From the NCBI GenBank assembly GCA_014649355.1, contig BMSW01000004.1, positions 450,608-514,607 on the forward strand: a stretch of 64,000 nt of DNA, in the 5' to 3' direction. Source of the DNA: Streptomyces althioticus. Lineage in GTDB: Bacteria; Actinomycetota; Actinomycetes; Streptomycetales; Streptomycetaceae. How positions within the stretch are numbered: position 1 is the first letter of the stretch; every line of letters starts with the position of its first letter. Below the pieces are notes generated by a model, which had not been told where the DNA came from, did no database searches, and worked only from the letters and a program-made list of their open reading frames with translations. Of this stretch, positions 15,953-23,637 are shown piece by piece. Made by a program: the position numbers and the translations under genes.

Positions 15953-16468
15953 ATGATCGACCTCAGCAAGCTCGACCTCAACGGGCCAGAACCGACCTTC
16001 GAACTGCGGCAGGTCACCCAGCCGATGGGCCTCGCGACCACCCGGTACCAGAATTGGCGCGAGAGCACCGGTCACCTCCCCGTGGGCATCACGGTGGGTC
16101 GGCCGCGGTTCGTACGTTTCAGCTACGAGACCATCCCGGCGCTGGCCCCGTTCGAGCTCATGCGCGGCCCGCTGGCCAAGGTCAATGACGTGGCCATCGA
16201 ACGGAAGGTCTACTTCGCTCGCCTGAAGGTGTACGAGAGCGAGATCCTCGCCGCGCTCCAGGAACTGGCCCGCAGGTACCCGGACACGCCGGCCTGCCTG
16301 ATGTGCTTCGAGGACGTCAACGGCGGCGAGGCGTGCCACAGGGAATGGGCGGCCGAGTGGTTCGGGAAGCGGTTCGGCTGGACCGTCCCGGAGCTGCCGG
16401 ACCCGGCGGACGCCGCCCCCAAGGCGGCACGTAAGCCGACGGCCCCGAAGCCGGACACCCTGTTCTGA
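15953..16468 (+). CDS. DUF488-like protein (171 aa)
   Basis: ATG with AGGAAGGA upstream. The segment CLMCFEDVNGGEACHREWAA near residue 123 has the CxxCE...CHR pattern of DUF488 proteins, whose activity is not established; the family is usually small, cytosolic and thiol-containing. The N-terminus lacks the typical opening of the family, so the assignment is moderate. It ends PDTLF, which is only a weak resemblance to the QLDLF tails. Confidence 0.6.
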   Translation: MIDLSKLDLNGPEPTFELRQVTQPMGLATTRYQNWRESTGHLPVGITVGRPRFVRFSYETIPALAPFELMRGPLAKVNDVAIERKVYFARLKVYESEILAALQELARRYPDTPACLMCFEDVNGGEACHREWAAEWFGKRFGWTVPELPDPADAAPKAARKPTAPKPDTLF

Positions 16469-16481
16469 CCGACCGCCAACT

Positions 16482-16511
16482 GTGGCCGGGGAGCCCAAGC
16501 TCCCCGGCCAC
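16482..16511 (+). terminator. Terminator hairpin
   Basis: GTGGCCGGGGAGC and its exact complement around the four-base loop CCAA. Confidence 0.6.
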
Positions 16512-16541
16512 GGGCCATTCCAAGACACGACGGAAGGCACC

Positions 16542-17651
16542 GTGAACACCACTCCCCGCAAGCTCTCCCCTCGGTCCCAGGCCGCGCTGGGCAGGTTCTT
16601 GGCCCGGCTCGACGAACTCGGTGCAACCCTCCTTGAAGATCGGTGGCTTGGAGTCAGCAAGCCGCACCGCGTGCGTTGCGCCGATGGCCACGAGAGCACA
16701 CCGCGCCCGGCAGACGTGGCACGAGGTGTCGGCATCTGCCGGGCCTGCGCCGGGCAAGACCCGAAGGCGGCCGAGGCGGAGTTCCTAGCCCGCCTCGCCG
16801 AACTCGGCGCCACCCTCCTGGAGCCCGGATGGCTGGGCAGCAAGAAGCGGCACCGTGTCCGCTGCGCCCAGGGGCACGACTGCAACCCGTGGCCGAGCAG
16901 CATTTCGCGCGGGCGTGGCGTCTGCCGGACTTGCGCGAGGTCGGACACCGGGACGGCCGAGGCGGCATTCCGGGCCCGCCTCGCCGAGCTGGACGCGACG
17001 CTCCTTGAGGACCGGTGGCTTGGAGCGGGCAAGCCGCACCGAGTCCGCTGCCCCGAGGGCCATATCTGGTCCCCCCGACCCAAGAACCTCCACAAAGAGG
17101 GAAGCGGCTGCCGGGGCTGCGCAGGGAGAGACCCGAAGGTAGCCGAGGCGGAGTTCCGGGCCCGGCTCGCCCAGCTTGGCGCCACCCTCCTGGAGCCCAC
17201 GTGGTTGGGCACCAGTACGCCGCATCGGGCGCGCTGCGCCCAGGGGCACGACTGCGCCCCGAGGCCGAGCGGCGTCCGGAGCGGTGAAGGTATCTGCGCC
17301 ACCTGCGCCGGCAAGGTATGGGACGTCCTGTACGTGATCGCCGACGAGTGGGGCGAGCTGGTAAAGGTCGGCATCACCTCGGGCGACCCCCGGCCCCGGC
17401 TCGCTCGCCATCGGCGGGACCTCGGCCTGGGTCAGGTGGTGCGCCTCATCACCGGCCTGCCGGACGGCGTGGCCCGCGAGATCGAGCGCCAGGTGCTGGC
17501 GGAACTCGAGGCCGCGGGCGTCTGGCCGGTGTGGGGGAAGGAGACGTTCTACGGCCCCAGGGCCCTCAACCGGATGCTCGACCTCATCGACCATCACCCG
17601 GCCGTACGCCAGGCAAGCCAGGACGAACCGGGTCAACTGGTACAGTCCTGA
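16542..17651 (+). CDS. GIY-YIG-type endonuclease with four zinc-ribbon repeats (369 aa)
   Basis: GTG with GGAAGG upstream. Four tandem repeats of about 53 residues each hold a helix (FLARLAELGATLL), an HRVRC element and a closing CxxC, so each should bind one zinc. From about residue 260 a C-terminal domain (LYVIADEWGELVKVGIT, then RLARHRRD and EIERQVL) resembles the GIY-YIG/T5orf172 nuclease fold. The combination suggests a homing-type endonuclease with a modular DNA-reading arm. A paralogue sits at 44811. It is the last gene before the tRNA. Confidence 0.7.
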   Translation: MNTTPRKLSPRSQAALGRFLARLDELGATLLEDRWLGVSKPHRVRCADGHESTPRPADVARGVGICRACAGQDPKAAEAEFLARLAELGATLLEPGWLGSKKRHRVRCAQGHDCNPWPSSISRGRGVCRTCARSDTGTAEAAFRARLAELDATLLEDRWLGAGKPHRVRCPEGHIWSPRPKNLHKEGSGCRGCAGRDPKVAEAEFRARLAQLGATLLEPTWLGTSTPHRARCAQGHDCAPRPSGVRSGEGICATCAGKVWDVLYVIADEWGELVKVGITSGDPRPRLARHRRDLGLGQVVRLITGLPDGVAREIERQVLAELEAAGVWPVWGKETFYGPRALNRMLDLIDHHPAVRQASQDEPGQLVQS

Positions 17652-17657
17652 GCGCCA

Positions 17658-17733
17658 CCGCGAGCAGCTCGATTGGATGGAGCATCACCTTCTAAGGTGA
17701 CGGTTGGAGGTTCGAGTCCTCCCTCGCGGTCCA
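17658..17733 (+). tRNA. tRNA-Arg(TCT)-like gene with six-base anticodon loop
   Basis: Acceptor CCGCGAG/CTCGCGG (7 bp), discriminator T and encoded CCA; D arm GCTC/GAGC with GG in the loop; T arm GGAGG TTCGAGT CCTCC. The anticodon arm pairs TCACC with GGTGA and leaves only TTCTAA, six bases instead of seven. In the usual alignment CTTCTAA would give anticodon TCT (Arg, codons AGA/AGG). Position 8 is C rather than T. Either a diverged but working tRNA or a decayed one. Confidence 0.65.
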
Positions 17734-17736
17734 CTC

Positions 17737-17768
17737 CCGGCCCCGCTCGGTCCTCCGAGCGGGGCCGG
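17737..17768 (+). terminator. Strong terminator hairpin after the tRNA
   Basis: A 14-bp perfect stem CCGGCCCCGCTCGG with its complement around TCCT. It separates the early module from the first late leader. Confidence 0.7.
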
Positions 17769-17780
17769 CGCCGTGTGATC

Positions 17781-17844
17781 TACCCTGTGCCCCGCGCTGC
17801 TGGTTGTGGGCCGGGCGACTCCCCTCCTCCCCCCTGGGAGCGCC
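17781..17844 (+). promoter_or_regulatory. L box 1 (late leader)
   Basis: -10-like TACCCT 17781-17786; core 17799-17816; hairpin GGCG-A-CTCCC with GGGAG-CGCC ending at the start codon 17845. The ribosome site GGGAG is inside the stem. Confidence 0.7.
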
Positions 17845-19305
17845 ATGCCCGCGGGATTTGCCCAGCCCGGCGTCTTGTTCGCCGGGAACTCCTCAGCCCC
17901 AGACCGCGCCTTCTACCGGCAGGTCTTCAACAAACTCCCGAGAGATCAGTACACGAGGTACGTCGAGTTGGGGGTCGGCTCGTTCGCCGCGGCCCTCGTC
18001 GCCGCTAACGCGGGCATTCCGCCGTCGAGTATGTCGACGAGCGATGTCACGCTCTACACGGCCATCGTGGGGACGTACGTGTCGGGCGGCGATCTGGCGT
18101 CCCTCGGCATGACCCTCGACGGCGAGCCGGTCGAGCTGCCTGGCGCCTCGCCGGTCGAGCTGGCCGCGCACATGCTGTACGTCCACTGGCTGGCCCGCAT
18201 GCAGGCCAAGGGTGACGCCACGTACTGGGCGGAGCTCGTGACCGACATGGTCGAGCGAGAGGCCGAGCACAAGGCCCGGCTGGTCGGCTCGCTCCAGTCG
18301 ATCGGCGAGCGGCTTCCTGGCATTTCCTTTACGCCCAAGTGCATGTGGGACCATCTGGCCGAGGTCGAAGACGACCCCCACACCATCGTTGTTGCAGCGC
18401 CACCGACCTACCGCGCGGGCTTTGAGAAGTTCTTCGACACCGGCGGCAGGGTCGAGTGGAACACCCCGCCGTACAGCATCTTCGACCCCGAGGTCGACAT
18501 GCAGCGGCTGGCCGACCACATGCGGGACAAGGCCGCGCTGCTGATGTTCCTCCAGGAGGAGCGCAGCGGCATCGCGGCCCACGAGACCCCGGTGTTCGCC
18601 CACCCGCTCGGCGACGTCGCCCGCGCCTTCGTCATCAGCAACCGGCCGGAGGAGATCTTCAAGCTGACCGGCGGGCCCAAGGTGGCCCTCGGGATGGGCC
18701 GGTCGACGGCGCCCACCAACCTCCCGATCATCCCGCCCGACCACCAGGTCACCGACCAGTCCCGGGTTGCCGTGACGCCGGCTCGCGGAACCGAGGTGGA
18801 CTACTACCGCGACCTGTGGATGCACCGCCTCGCCGCGGCACCCGGCTCGTACAACATGCTCGTCATCGTGGACGGCTACGTCGCCGGCGTCATCGGCTAC
18901 GGCGCGGAGACGATGACCCGCCCGTACCCCGGCGCGACGAAGTACACGACGCACCTGCTGATGCGGTTCGCGTTCGGCGCCCCCCACTACGAGCTGCGCC
19001 TCACCCGCCTGGCGACGATGCTCGCCCTGCGCCGCGACACCGCGAAGCTCGTCTTCACCGGCGCCTCCGAGATCCTCCTCGCCGCGTCGAACGGCCTCGT
19101 CACCGTCGAGTACACGCGGCACCCCGAAGCCAAGGGCCTGCGCGGCCTCATGCAGCTGGAGTCCCGGGCGAAGCACCCCGACGGCTACAAGCTGTCCTAC
19201 CGCGCCGACTGGGTTCTGGACGACATCCCCACCACCCTCAGCACGTTCCTCGCGAAGGAGAAGTCATGGCGCGCCAGCCGAAGCAAGGCGAAGAAGCAGA
19301 AGTGA
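17845..19305 (+). CDS. Putative Mom-like DNA-modification protein (486 aa)
   Basis: First gene of the late region, at ATG directly after L box 1. The C-terminal third (VIVDGYVAGVIGYG, then ELRLTRLATMLALRRDT) resembles the acetyltransferase-fold core of phage Mu Mom (CFVDGRLEGAMQFG, ELNRMAF), which modifies adenines to evade restriction. The first ~270 residues are unrelated to Mom and unrecognised. It overlaps a ParB-like gene and precedes the terminase, an arrangement that fits modification of DNA just before packaging. The assignment is from motif resemblance only; a structural or unknown head-assembly role remains possible. Confidence 0.5.
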   Translation: MPAGFAQPGVLFAGNSSAPDRAFYRQVFNKLPRDQYTRYVELGVGSFAAALVAANAGIPPSSMSTSDVTLYTAIVGTYVSGGDLASLGMTLDGEPVELPGASPVELAAHMLYVHWLARMQAKGDATYWAELVTDMVEREAEHKARLVGSLQSIGERLPGISFTPKCMWDHLAEVEDDPHTIVVAAPPTYRAGFEKFFDTGGRVEWNTPPYSIFDPEVDMQRLADHMRDKAALLMFLQEERSGIAAHETPVFAHPLGDVARAFVISNRPEEIFKLTGGPKVALGMGRSTAPTNLPIIPPDHQVTDQSRVAVTPARGTEVDYYRDLWMHRLAAAPGSYNMLVIVDGYVAGVIGYGAETMTRPYPGATKYTTHLLMRFAFGAPHYELRLTRLATMLALRRDTAKLVFTGASEILLAASNGLVTVEYTRHPEAKGLRGLMQLESRAKHPDGYKLSYRADWVLDDIPTTLSTFLAKEKSWRASRSKAKKQK

Positions 19306-20129
19306 CCACCCCGGCCCCCCAGAGCGAGGAGCCGGCACCCGCACCAGATGCCGGCCCGACGGGCATGTCCTGGGACACCAGCAGCCCGCCGCAGGACGTC
19401 ATGCAGATCGGCGAGGACCTGTTCATCCGCTGGGTCGACGTCGCATCGCTGCGCGAGCAGGACATCAACGCGCAGGTCATGCAGCCGAGGCACTTCGAGC
19501 GGCTCACCGGCAACATCCGCAAACGCGGCATGGTCGAGTCCCTGCCCTACTGCCACCAGCCCGGCGGGCAGGGGCCGATCGAGGTGATCTCCGGGCACCA
19601 CCGGTCCCGCGCCGCCCGCGCCGCCGGCCTCGCCCGCATCCCCGCCATCATCGACACCCGCACGATGCGCCGCTCCGAGGTCATCGCCAAGCAGATCGCC
19701 CACAACGAACTCCACGGGGACCCCGACAAGGACGTCCTCGCGCAGCTCGTCGCGATGATCGACAACGTGGACGACCTCATCGCCACCGGCCTCGACGAAG
19801 ACCAGCTGCCCACGGTCGAACCCGACGACACGAAGCTCGCCATCCCCCACGGCGAATTCGACTGGCGCGCCGCCACCCTCATGTTCCTGCCGCACCAGAT
19901 GGAGGACTTCAAGGAAGCGTGCACGGCCATCGCCAGCGGCACGGACCTCGTCGGCGTCGCCCCCGTCGAGGTCTTCGAGGAGTTCGCCGCCGCGGTGTAC
20001 GCCTTCGGCCGCTGCAAGGACGTCCGGAACTTCACCACGATGATCGCCCTCCTCACCGACATCGCCCGCCGCGAGGTCGAGGAACACGCCAAGCAGGCCG
20101 CAGAAGAGAACGCACAAGACGCCCCGTAA
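19266..20129 (+). CDS. ParB-like nuclease-fold protein (287 aa)
   Basis: ATG with AAGGAG inside the end of the previous gene (40-base overlap), so the two are translationally coupled. A disordered N-terminus (about 55 residues) precedes a ParB-type domain (NIRKRGMVESLPYC, EVISGHHRSRAARAAG), where GHHR replaces the GERR of true ParB. The C-terminal part is helical. In phages such proteins often accompany DNA-modifying enzymes; here the partner would be the Mom-like protein. A role in choosing or presenting target DNA is inferred. Confidence 0.65.
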   Translation: MARQPKQGEEAEVTTPAPQSEEPAPAPDAGPTGMSWDTSSPPQDVMQIGEDLFIRWVDVASLREQDINAQVMQPRHFERLTGNIRKRGMVESLPYCHQPGGQGPIEVISGHHRSRAARAAGLARIPAIIDTRTMRRSEVIAKQIAHNELHGDPDKDVLAQLVAMIDNVDDLIATGLDEDQLPTVEPDDTKLAIPHGEFDWRAATLMFLPHQMEDFKEACTAIASGTDLVGVAPVEVFEEFAAAVYAFGRCKDVRNFTTMIALLTDIARREVEEHAKQAAEENAQDAP

Positions 20130-20145
20130 GCCCACCACCGCAGTC

Positions 20146-20182
20146 GGCCCGTAGGGGGGCACACGAACCCCCTCTACGGGCC
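20146..20182 (+). terminator. Hairpin upstream of terminase small subunit
   Basis: GGCCCGTAG-GGGGG pairs with CCCCC-T-CTACGGGCC around an eight-base loop. It may partly terminate the modification genes before the terminase. Confidence 0.5.
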
Positions 20183-20209
20183 CCCACACCCCCAGGGATC
20201 GTGACCAGC

Positions 20210-20881
20210 ATGAGCGAACGCATCACCCTCGACCCCTCCCTGGACCCCTGGGAGCGACAGCCCGGCGAAACCGCTAAAAAGCATGGCCAGTTCCTCACCT
20301 TCCGCGACCAAGGCGCTAACAGGTCACTCACAAAGGCTGCAGAAGCACTGACGATGACGCCCGCCACCGTCAGAGTCACCGCATCCCGCTTCCGCTGGCA
20401 GGAACGCGTCGCCGCCTGGGACACCCACCTCTCCCGCCAGTACGCCGCCGAGATGGAAGAGGAACGCCGCCGAGCCGCCCGCGAGGACGTCAAGGTCCTC
20501 CGGATCATGACCGGCATGATCGGCCAGGCCCTGCCCCGCGTGCAGCAGCTCGCCCCCGACATGACGCTCGCCGAGTTCACCCGCTTCGTCGACACGACGA
20601 TGAAGTGGCGCCGCACCCTCCTCGGCGACCCGACCGCCACGATCGCCGTCACCGGCCCCGGCGGCGACCCCCTGTCCGTGCAGATCGAGGAGTTCGCCGC
20701 GCTGCCCCCGGAGCAGCGGCGCGTACGCCTCGCCGAGCTGGCGGCCACGGTCGCCCGCCGCGCCGAGGCCACCGACGGCAGCGACGACGAGGACGACGGC
20801 GAGGAGACGTACCCGCTCGGCGACGAGGACCAGGAGGACGAGCCCGACCCGGCCGGCGACGAGCACGACGGTGACGCGTGA
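20210..20881 (+). CDS. Terminase small subunit (223 aa)
   Basis: ATG 20210 (GTG 20201 in the same frame is an alternative). The N-terminal part holds a helix-turn-helix (LTKAAEALTMTPATVRVTAS) as in small terminases that recognise the packaging site. A helical oligomerisation region follows, then a long acidic tail. The stop codon overlaps the GTG of the large subunit. Position and layout fit TerS; sequence support is limited to the helix-turn-helix and context. Confidence 0.75.
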   Translation: MSERITLDPSLDPWERQPGETAKKHGQFLTFRDQGANRSLTKAAEALTMTPATVRVTASRFRWQERVAAWDTHLSRQYAAEMEEERRRAAREDVKVLRIMTGMIGQALPRVQQLAPDMTLAEFTRFVDTTMKWRRTLLGDPTATIAVTGPGGDPLSVQIEEFAALPPEQRRVRLAELAATVARRAEATDGSDDEDDGEETYPLGDEDQEDEPDPAGDEHDGDA

Positions 20882-22470
20882 CCGTGACGCCCGCCTTCGG
20901 AGAGCTGGGCCACCTCGATGACGTTGAGGTGTTCCGGCGGCTCCAGGCTGCCAAGCACGCAGCGGCCCGCGACCTGCTGCGCGATCCGGCGACGCTCGCG
21001 AGGGGCCTGGATGCCGGCTACCGGATGCGCCCGCACCTGAAAGTCATCAGCGACGCGCTCGTGGGCCTGGAGCGCGGCGAGTACGACCGACTCATGGTGA
21101 TCACGCCCGCGCAGGTGGGGAAGTCGACCACGGTCGCGGAGTGGTTCCCGTTCTGGTGGCTGTGCCTGCACGGCGAGGACCGTGTGGCGGTCACCTCGTA
21201 CTCGGACGACCTGGCGCTGCGCCGGGGTAAGGCGATCCGCCAGTACATCGGCGAGTACGGCGGCGAGTACGGGCTGTCGCTGCTGCCCGGGTCGGAGGCC
21301 GCGCAGGACTACGACACGAACCAGGGCGGCGGCGTCCGCTCAGTGAGCCTCGGAGCCGGCCTGACCGGCTTCTCTGTGAACCTGCTGGTGGTGGACGACC
21401 CGCACAAGGACCGCGCGGAGGCCGAGTCGCGGAAGATGCGTGAGAAGGTCCACGACTGGTGGTCGTCGGCCGCGTTGAAGCGTCTGCAGCCGGACCGCAA
21501 CGCCGTGGTGGCGATCCAGACCAGATGGCATCCCGATGATTTCGCGGGCCGCCGGCTGGAGGAGGACGGCCGGCTCGAGGACGGCGGCCGGTGGAAGGTC
21601 GTGCACCTCCCGGCCATCGCCAACCCCAGCAAGTTCGGCCCGGATCCGCTCGGCCGCGCCGACGGCGACCCGCTGCCGCACCCGAAGATCCCCACCCGGA
21701 ACCGGCGCCGCCTCCTCGCGTGGTGGGACGACGTGAAACGCACGTCCACGGTGCGGGACTGGCACGCCCTGTCGCAGGGCGACCCGCAGCCGTCCGAAGG
21801 TGCCCTCGTCTCCCGGGACCTGCTGCGCACCATCCGTGACGGCGTCACCGTGGTGGAGCCCCAGCGGATCGCCGTGTCCATCGACCCGTCCGGTGGGGGG
21901 CGGGACACCGCGGGCATCATCGGTGGGTTCCTCGGCGCCGACAACCGCGTGTGGATCACCCACGACCGCACGAAGGCCATGTCGTCGGCGGAGTGGTCCC
22001 GCACCGCCTGCCTGCTCGCTTACGAGACGAACGCCGGCGTGATCTACGTGGAGTGGAACTACGGCCGCGACATGTGCACGCTCGCCATCGGCACCGCCTG
22101 GCAGGCGCTGCAGGACGAGGGCCGTATCCCGAAGGACAAGCTGATGCCGGGCATCGACGCCGTCAGCGCCAAGCAGGGCAAGCTGCTGCGCGCGGAGCCG
22201 ATCGCCCAGCAGATGGTCGAGGACCGGGTGCGGCTGCGCGGCGCGTTCGTCGACCTGGAGAACGAGTGGGCGACGTGGCAGCCCACCGACGCCGACAGCC
22301 CCGGCCGGATCGACGCCTCCTGTGTCCTCGTGTACGGGCTGATCCCCGAGGTCAACAAGGGTGCGATCGTCCACGCCCCGCTGCCCACCGCGCCCCAGCC
22401 GGGCCAGTTCGGGCGGGGCGGGCCGGCGTCCGGCGCGGCGGCACCGTACGGGCGGAGGATCGGCAAATGA
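20878..22470 (+). CDS. terL: Terminase large subunit (530 aa)
   Basis: GTG start overlapping the TerS stop. ATPase domain with Walker A-like TPAQVGKST (about 76-84) and Walker B LLVVDDP (about 169-175). An RNase H-like nuclease domain begins with IDPSGGGRD (about 335-345), whose first Asp would bind metal. Length is normal for the family. It cuts concatemeric DNA and drives it into the prohead through the portal encoded at 23634. Confidence 0.93.
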   Translation: MTVTPAFGELGHLDDVEVFRRLQAAKHAAARDLLRDPATLARGLDAGYRMRPHLKVISDALVGLERGEYDRLMVITPAQVGKSTTVAEWFPFWWLCLHGEDRVAVTSYSDDLALRRGKAIRQYIGEYGGEYGLSLLPGSEAAQDYDTNQGGGVRSVSLGAGLTGFSVNLLVVDDPHKDRAEAESRKMREKVHDWWSSAALKRLQPDRNAVVAIQTRWHPDDFAGRRLEEDGRLEDGGRWKVVHLPAIANPSKFGPDPLGRADGDPLPHPKIPTRNRRRLLAWWDDVKRTSTVRDWHALSQGDPQPSEGALVSRDLLRTIRDGVTVVEPQRIAVSIDPSGGGRDTAGIIGGFLGADNRVWITHDRTKAMSSAEWSRTACLLAYETNAGVIYVEWNYGRDMCTLAIGTAWQALQDEGRIPKDKLMPGIDAVSAKQGKLLRAEPIAQQMVEDRVRLRGAFVDLENEWATWQPTDADSPGRIDASCVLVYGLIPEVNKGAIVHAPLPTAPQPGQFGRGGPASGAAAPYGRRIGK

Positions 22471-22507
22471 GGGACGGCCCCGCACAGGGTCCGGGAGAGT
22501 GGTTCGC

Positions 22508-22780
22508 GTGAAGATGCCCCGAGTCGTGTGCCCCGAGTGCGAGCGGCACATCGCCGCTGGGATGGTCGCCGGACGGCCCGGCAAGGGCCGGCTCTGGCGG
22601 CATGACCCGACGGAGCGGCCCGAGCTGTTCGGTGACGCCCTCGTGTCCTGCACGGGGTCGCTGGAGATCGTGGACCTGCCGACGCCCGGCGAGCAGCTCG
22701 AGTTCCCCGCCGTCGACGAGCCCCAGCCCGAGCCTGAGCGCGAGCCGGTCGGGCCGATGGGCACGATGGCCCTGTTCTGA
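22508..22780 (+). CDS. Small zinc-finger-like protein (90 aa)
   Basis: GTG with GGGAG ten bases upstream. The first residues hold CPEC and a later His/Cys, possibly one zinc site. The C-terminus is acidic and Pro-rich. Last gene of the L box 1 transcript; the terminator at 22837 follows. Function unknown. Confidence 0.65.
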   Translation: MKMPRVVCPECERHIAAGMVAGRPGKGRLWRHDPTERPELFGDALVSCTGSLEIVDLPTPGEQLEFPAVDEPQPEPEREPVGPMGTMALF

Positions 22781-22836
22781 ACGCCCGTAACGCGCGGTGC
22801 TGGTAAGGTTCCGGACCGTAGCAGTCAGGGATAGCG

Positions 22837-22873
22837 GAAGGCCCCCCGCCAACGAGTCACGCGGGGGGCCTTC
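22837..22873 (+). terminator. Strong terminator ending the terminase operon
   Basis: GAAGGCCCCCCGC pairs perfectly with GCGGGGGGCCTTC around an 11-base loop, followed by TGCTGC. The 515-base gap 22781-23295 also holds a second hairpin (23117) and a promoter-like site. I see no convincing gene in it; one - strand frame around 22970-23130 has good codon bias but no start codon. Confidence 0.75.
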
Positions 22874-23116
22874 TGCTGCGCCCAAGAAGGGCGCGGGCCC
22901 CCGCGCTCGGGACGGCGGGGGCCCGGAAGGGGCAGGCCAGCGCCCCCGGCCCGGCTGCACCCTCAGGTGACGGGCTGTCCTCCGCCGGGCCGCACTCCCG
23001 GCAGCGAGCAGGGGCGGACCTGGCCGTGGTCCCGGAAGAAGAGGACGCCGACGGCCGGGGCATGCGCAACCCCTTGCCGTAGGACGCTGCAGCGGCGTGG
23101 CCGCCGGCGCCGTTCT

Positions 23117-23151
23117 CCCGGCTGCGCACTTGCTCAAGGTGCGCGGCCGGG
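23117..23151. terminator. Hairpin in the terminase-portal gap
   Basis: CCCGGC-T-GCGCAC pairs with GTGCGC-G-GCCGGG. It could serve either strand. Confidence 0.45.
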
Positions 23152-23249
23152 ACTGTAGCAGAACCGGCAATCGGTGCACCTGTACACGAAGGAGATCAAT
23201 TCGCCCCAGGCGTGCATAAGTTGGACGGCACGGTTTGCACCAAATGACC

Positions 23250-23255
23250 TATAGT
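23250..23255 (+). promoter_or_regulatory. Promoter -10 candidate for the portal operon
   Basis: TATAGT lies in an AT-richer patch 40 bases before the ATG at 23296. No -35 at normal spacing (TTGGAC is 23 bases upstream) and no L box. This is one of two late units without that leader. Confidence 0.45.
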
Positions 23256-23295
23256 GCCCGTTCGCCAATGCAAGATCCTCCGCAAGGGGCCGGAC

Positions 23296-23637
23296 ATGAT
23301 CAGCATTCCCGAGCTCGCACTGCTGGCGTTCGCCGGCTACCGCTGCACACAACTCGCCGTGCACGACACGATCCTCGACCCCGCCCGCGCGGCAGTCTTC
23401 GACTGGCACAGCCGCAAAACCGACAGCCGCGCCCGCACCGCCGCCGTCACCCTCATCTCCTGCCCGTACTGCATCGGCTGGTGGATCGCCGGCGCACTCC
23501 TCGCCACCTGGCTCCTCGTCACCGGCCAGTTCGAGCAGGCCCCGCTCCTCGTCCACGCCGTCGAATGGTTCGCCGTCGCCGGCGCCGCCGTCCTCCTCAA
23601 CCGCGTCGACGACACCCTCAGCGAGGTGAGCCGGTGA
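23296..23637 (+). CDS. DUF1360-family membrane protein (113 aa)
   Basis: ATG with AAGGGG upstream. Contains SCPYCIGWWIA, the signature of DUF1360, followed directly by a membrane helix (GALLATWLLVTG); a second helix lies near the end (FAVAGAAVLL). DUF1360 proteins are small membrane proteins of unknown activity often encoded by actinophages. It overlaps the portal gene by four bases, so it is made with the head proteins. Confidence 0.75.
   Translation: MISIPELALLAFAGYRCTQLAVHDTILDPARAAVFDWHSRKTDSRARTAAVTLISCPYCIGWWIAGALLATWLLVTGQFEQAPLLVHAVEWFAVAGAAVLLNRVDDTLSEVSR

Noticed and set aside
17658..17733. The tRNA as an integration site (attB/attL)
   Set aside because: It lies inside phage-type DNA on both sides, no integrase is next to it and I see no repeated copy of its 3' end elsewhere in the window.
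22797..22816. GCTGGTAAGGTTCCGGAC as a tenth L box
   Set aside because: About 12 of 18 core positions match, but there is no -10 at the right distance, no matching hairpin and no gene start; a terminator follows at once.
22857..23158. Possible genes in the terminase-portal gap on either strand
   Set aside because: Frames with a start have poor codon bias; the one with good bias (- strand, about 22970-23130) has no start codon. At most a fragment.
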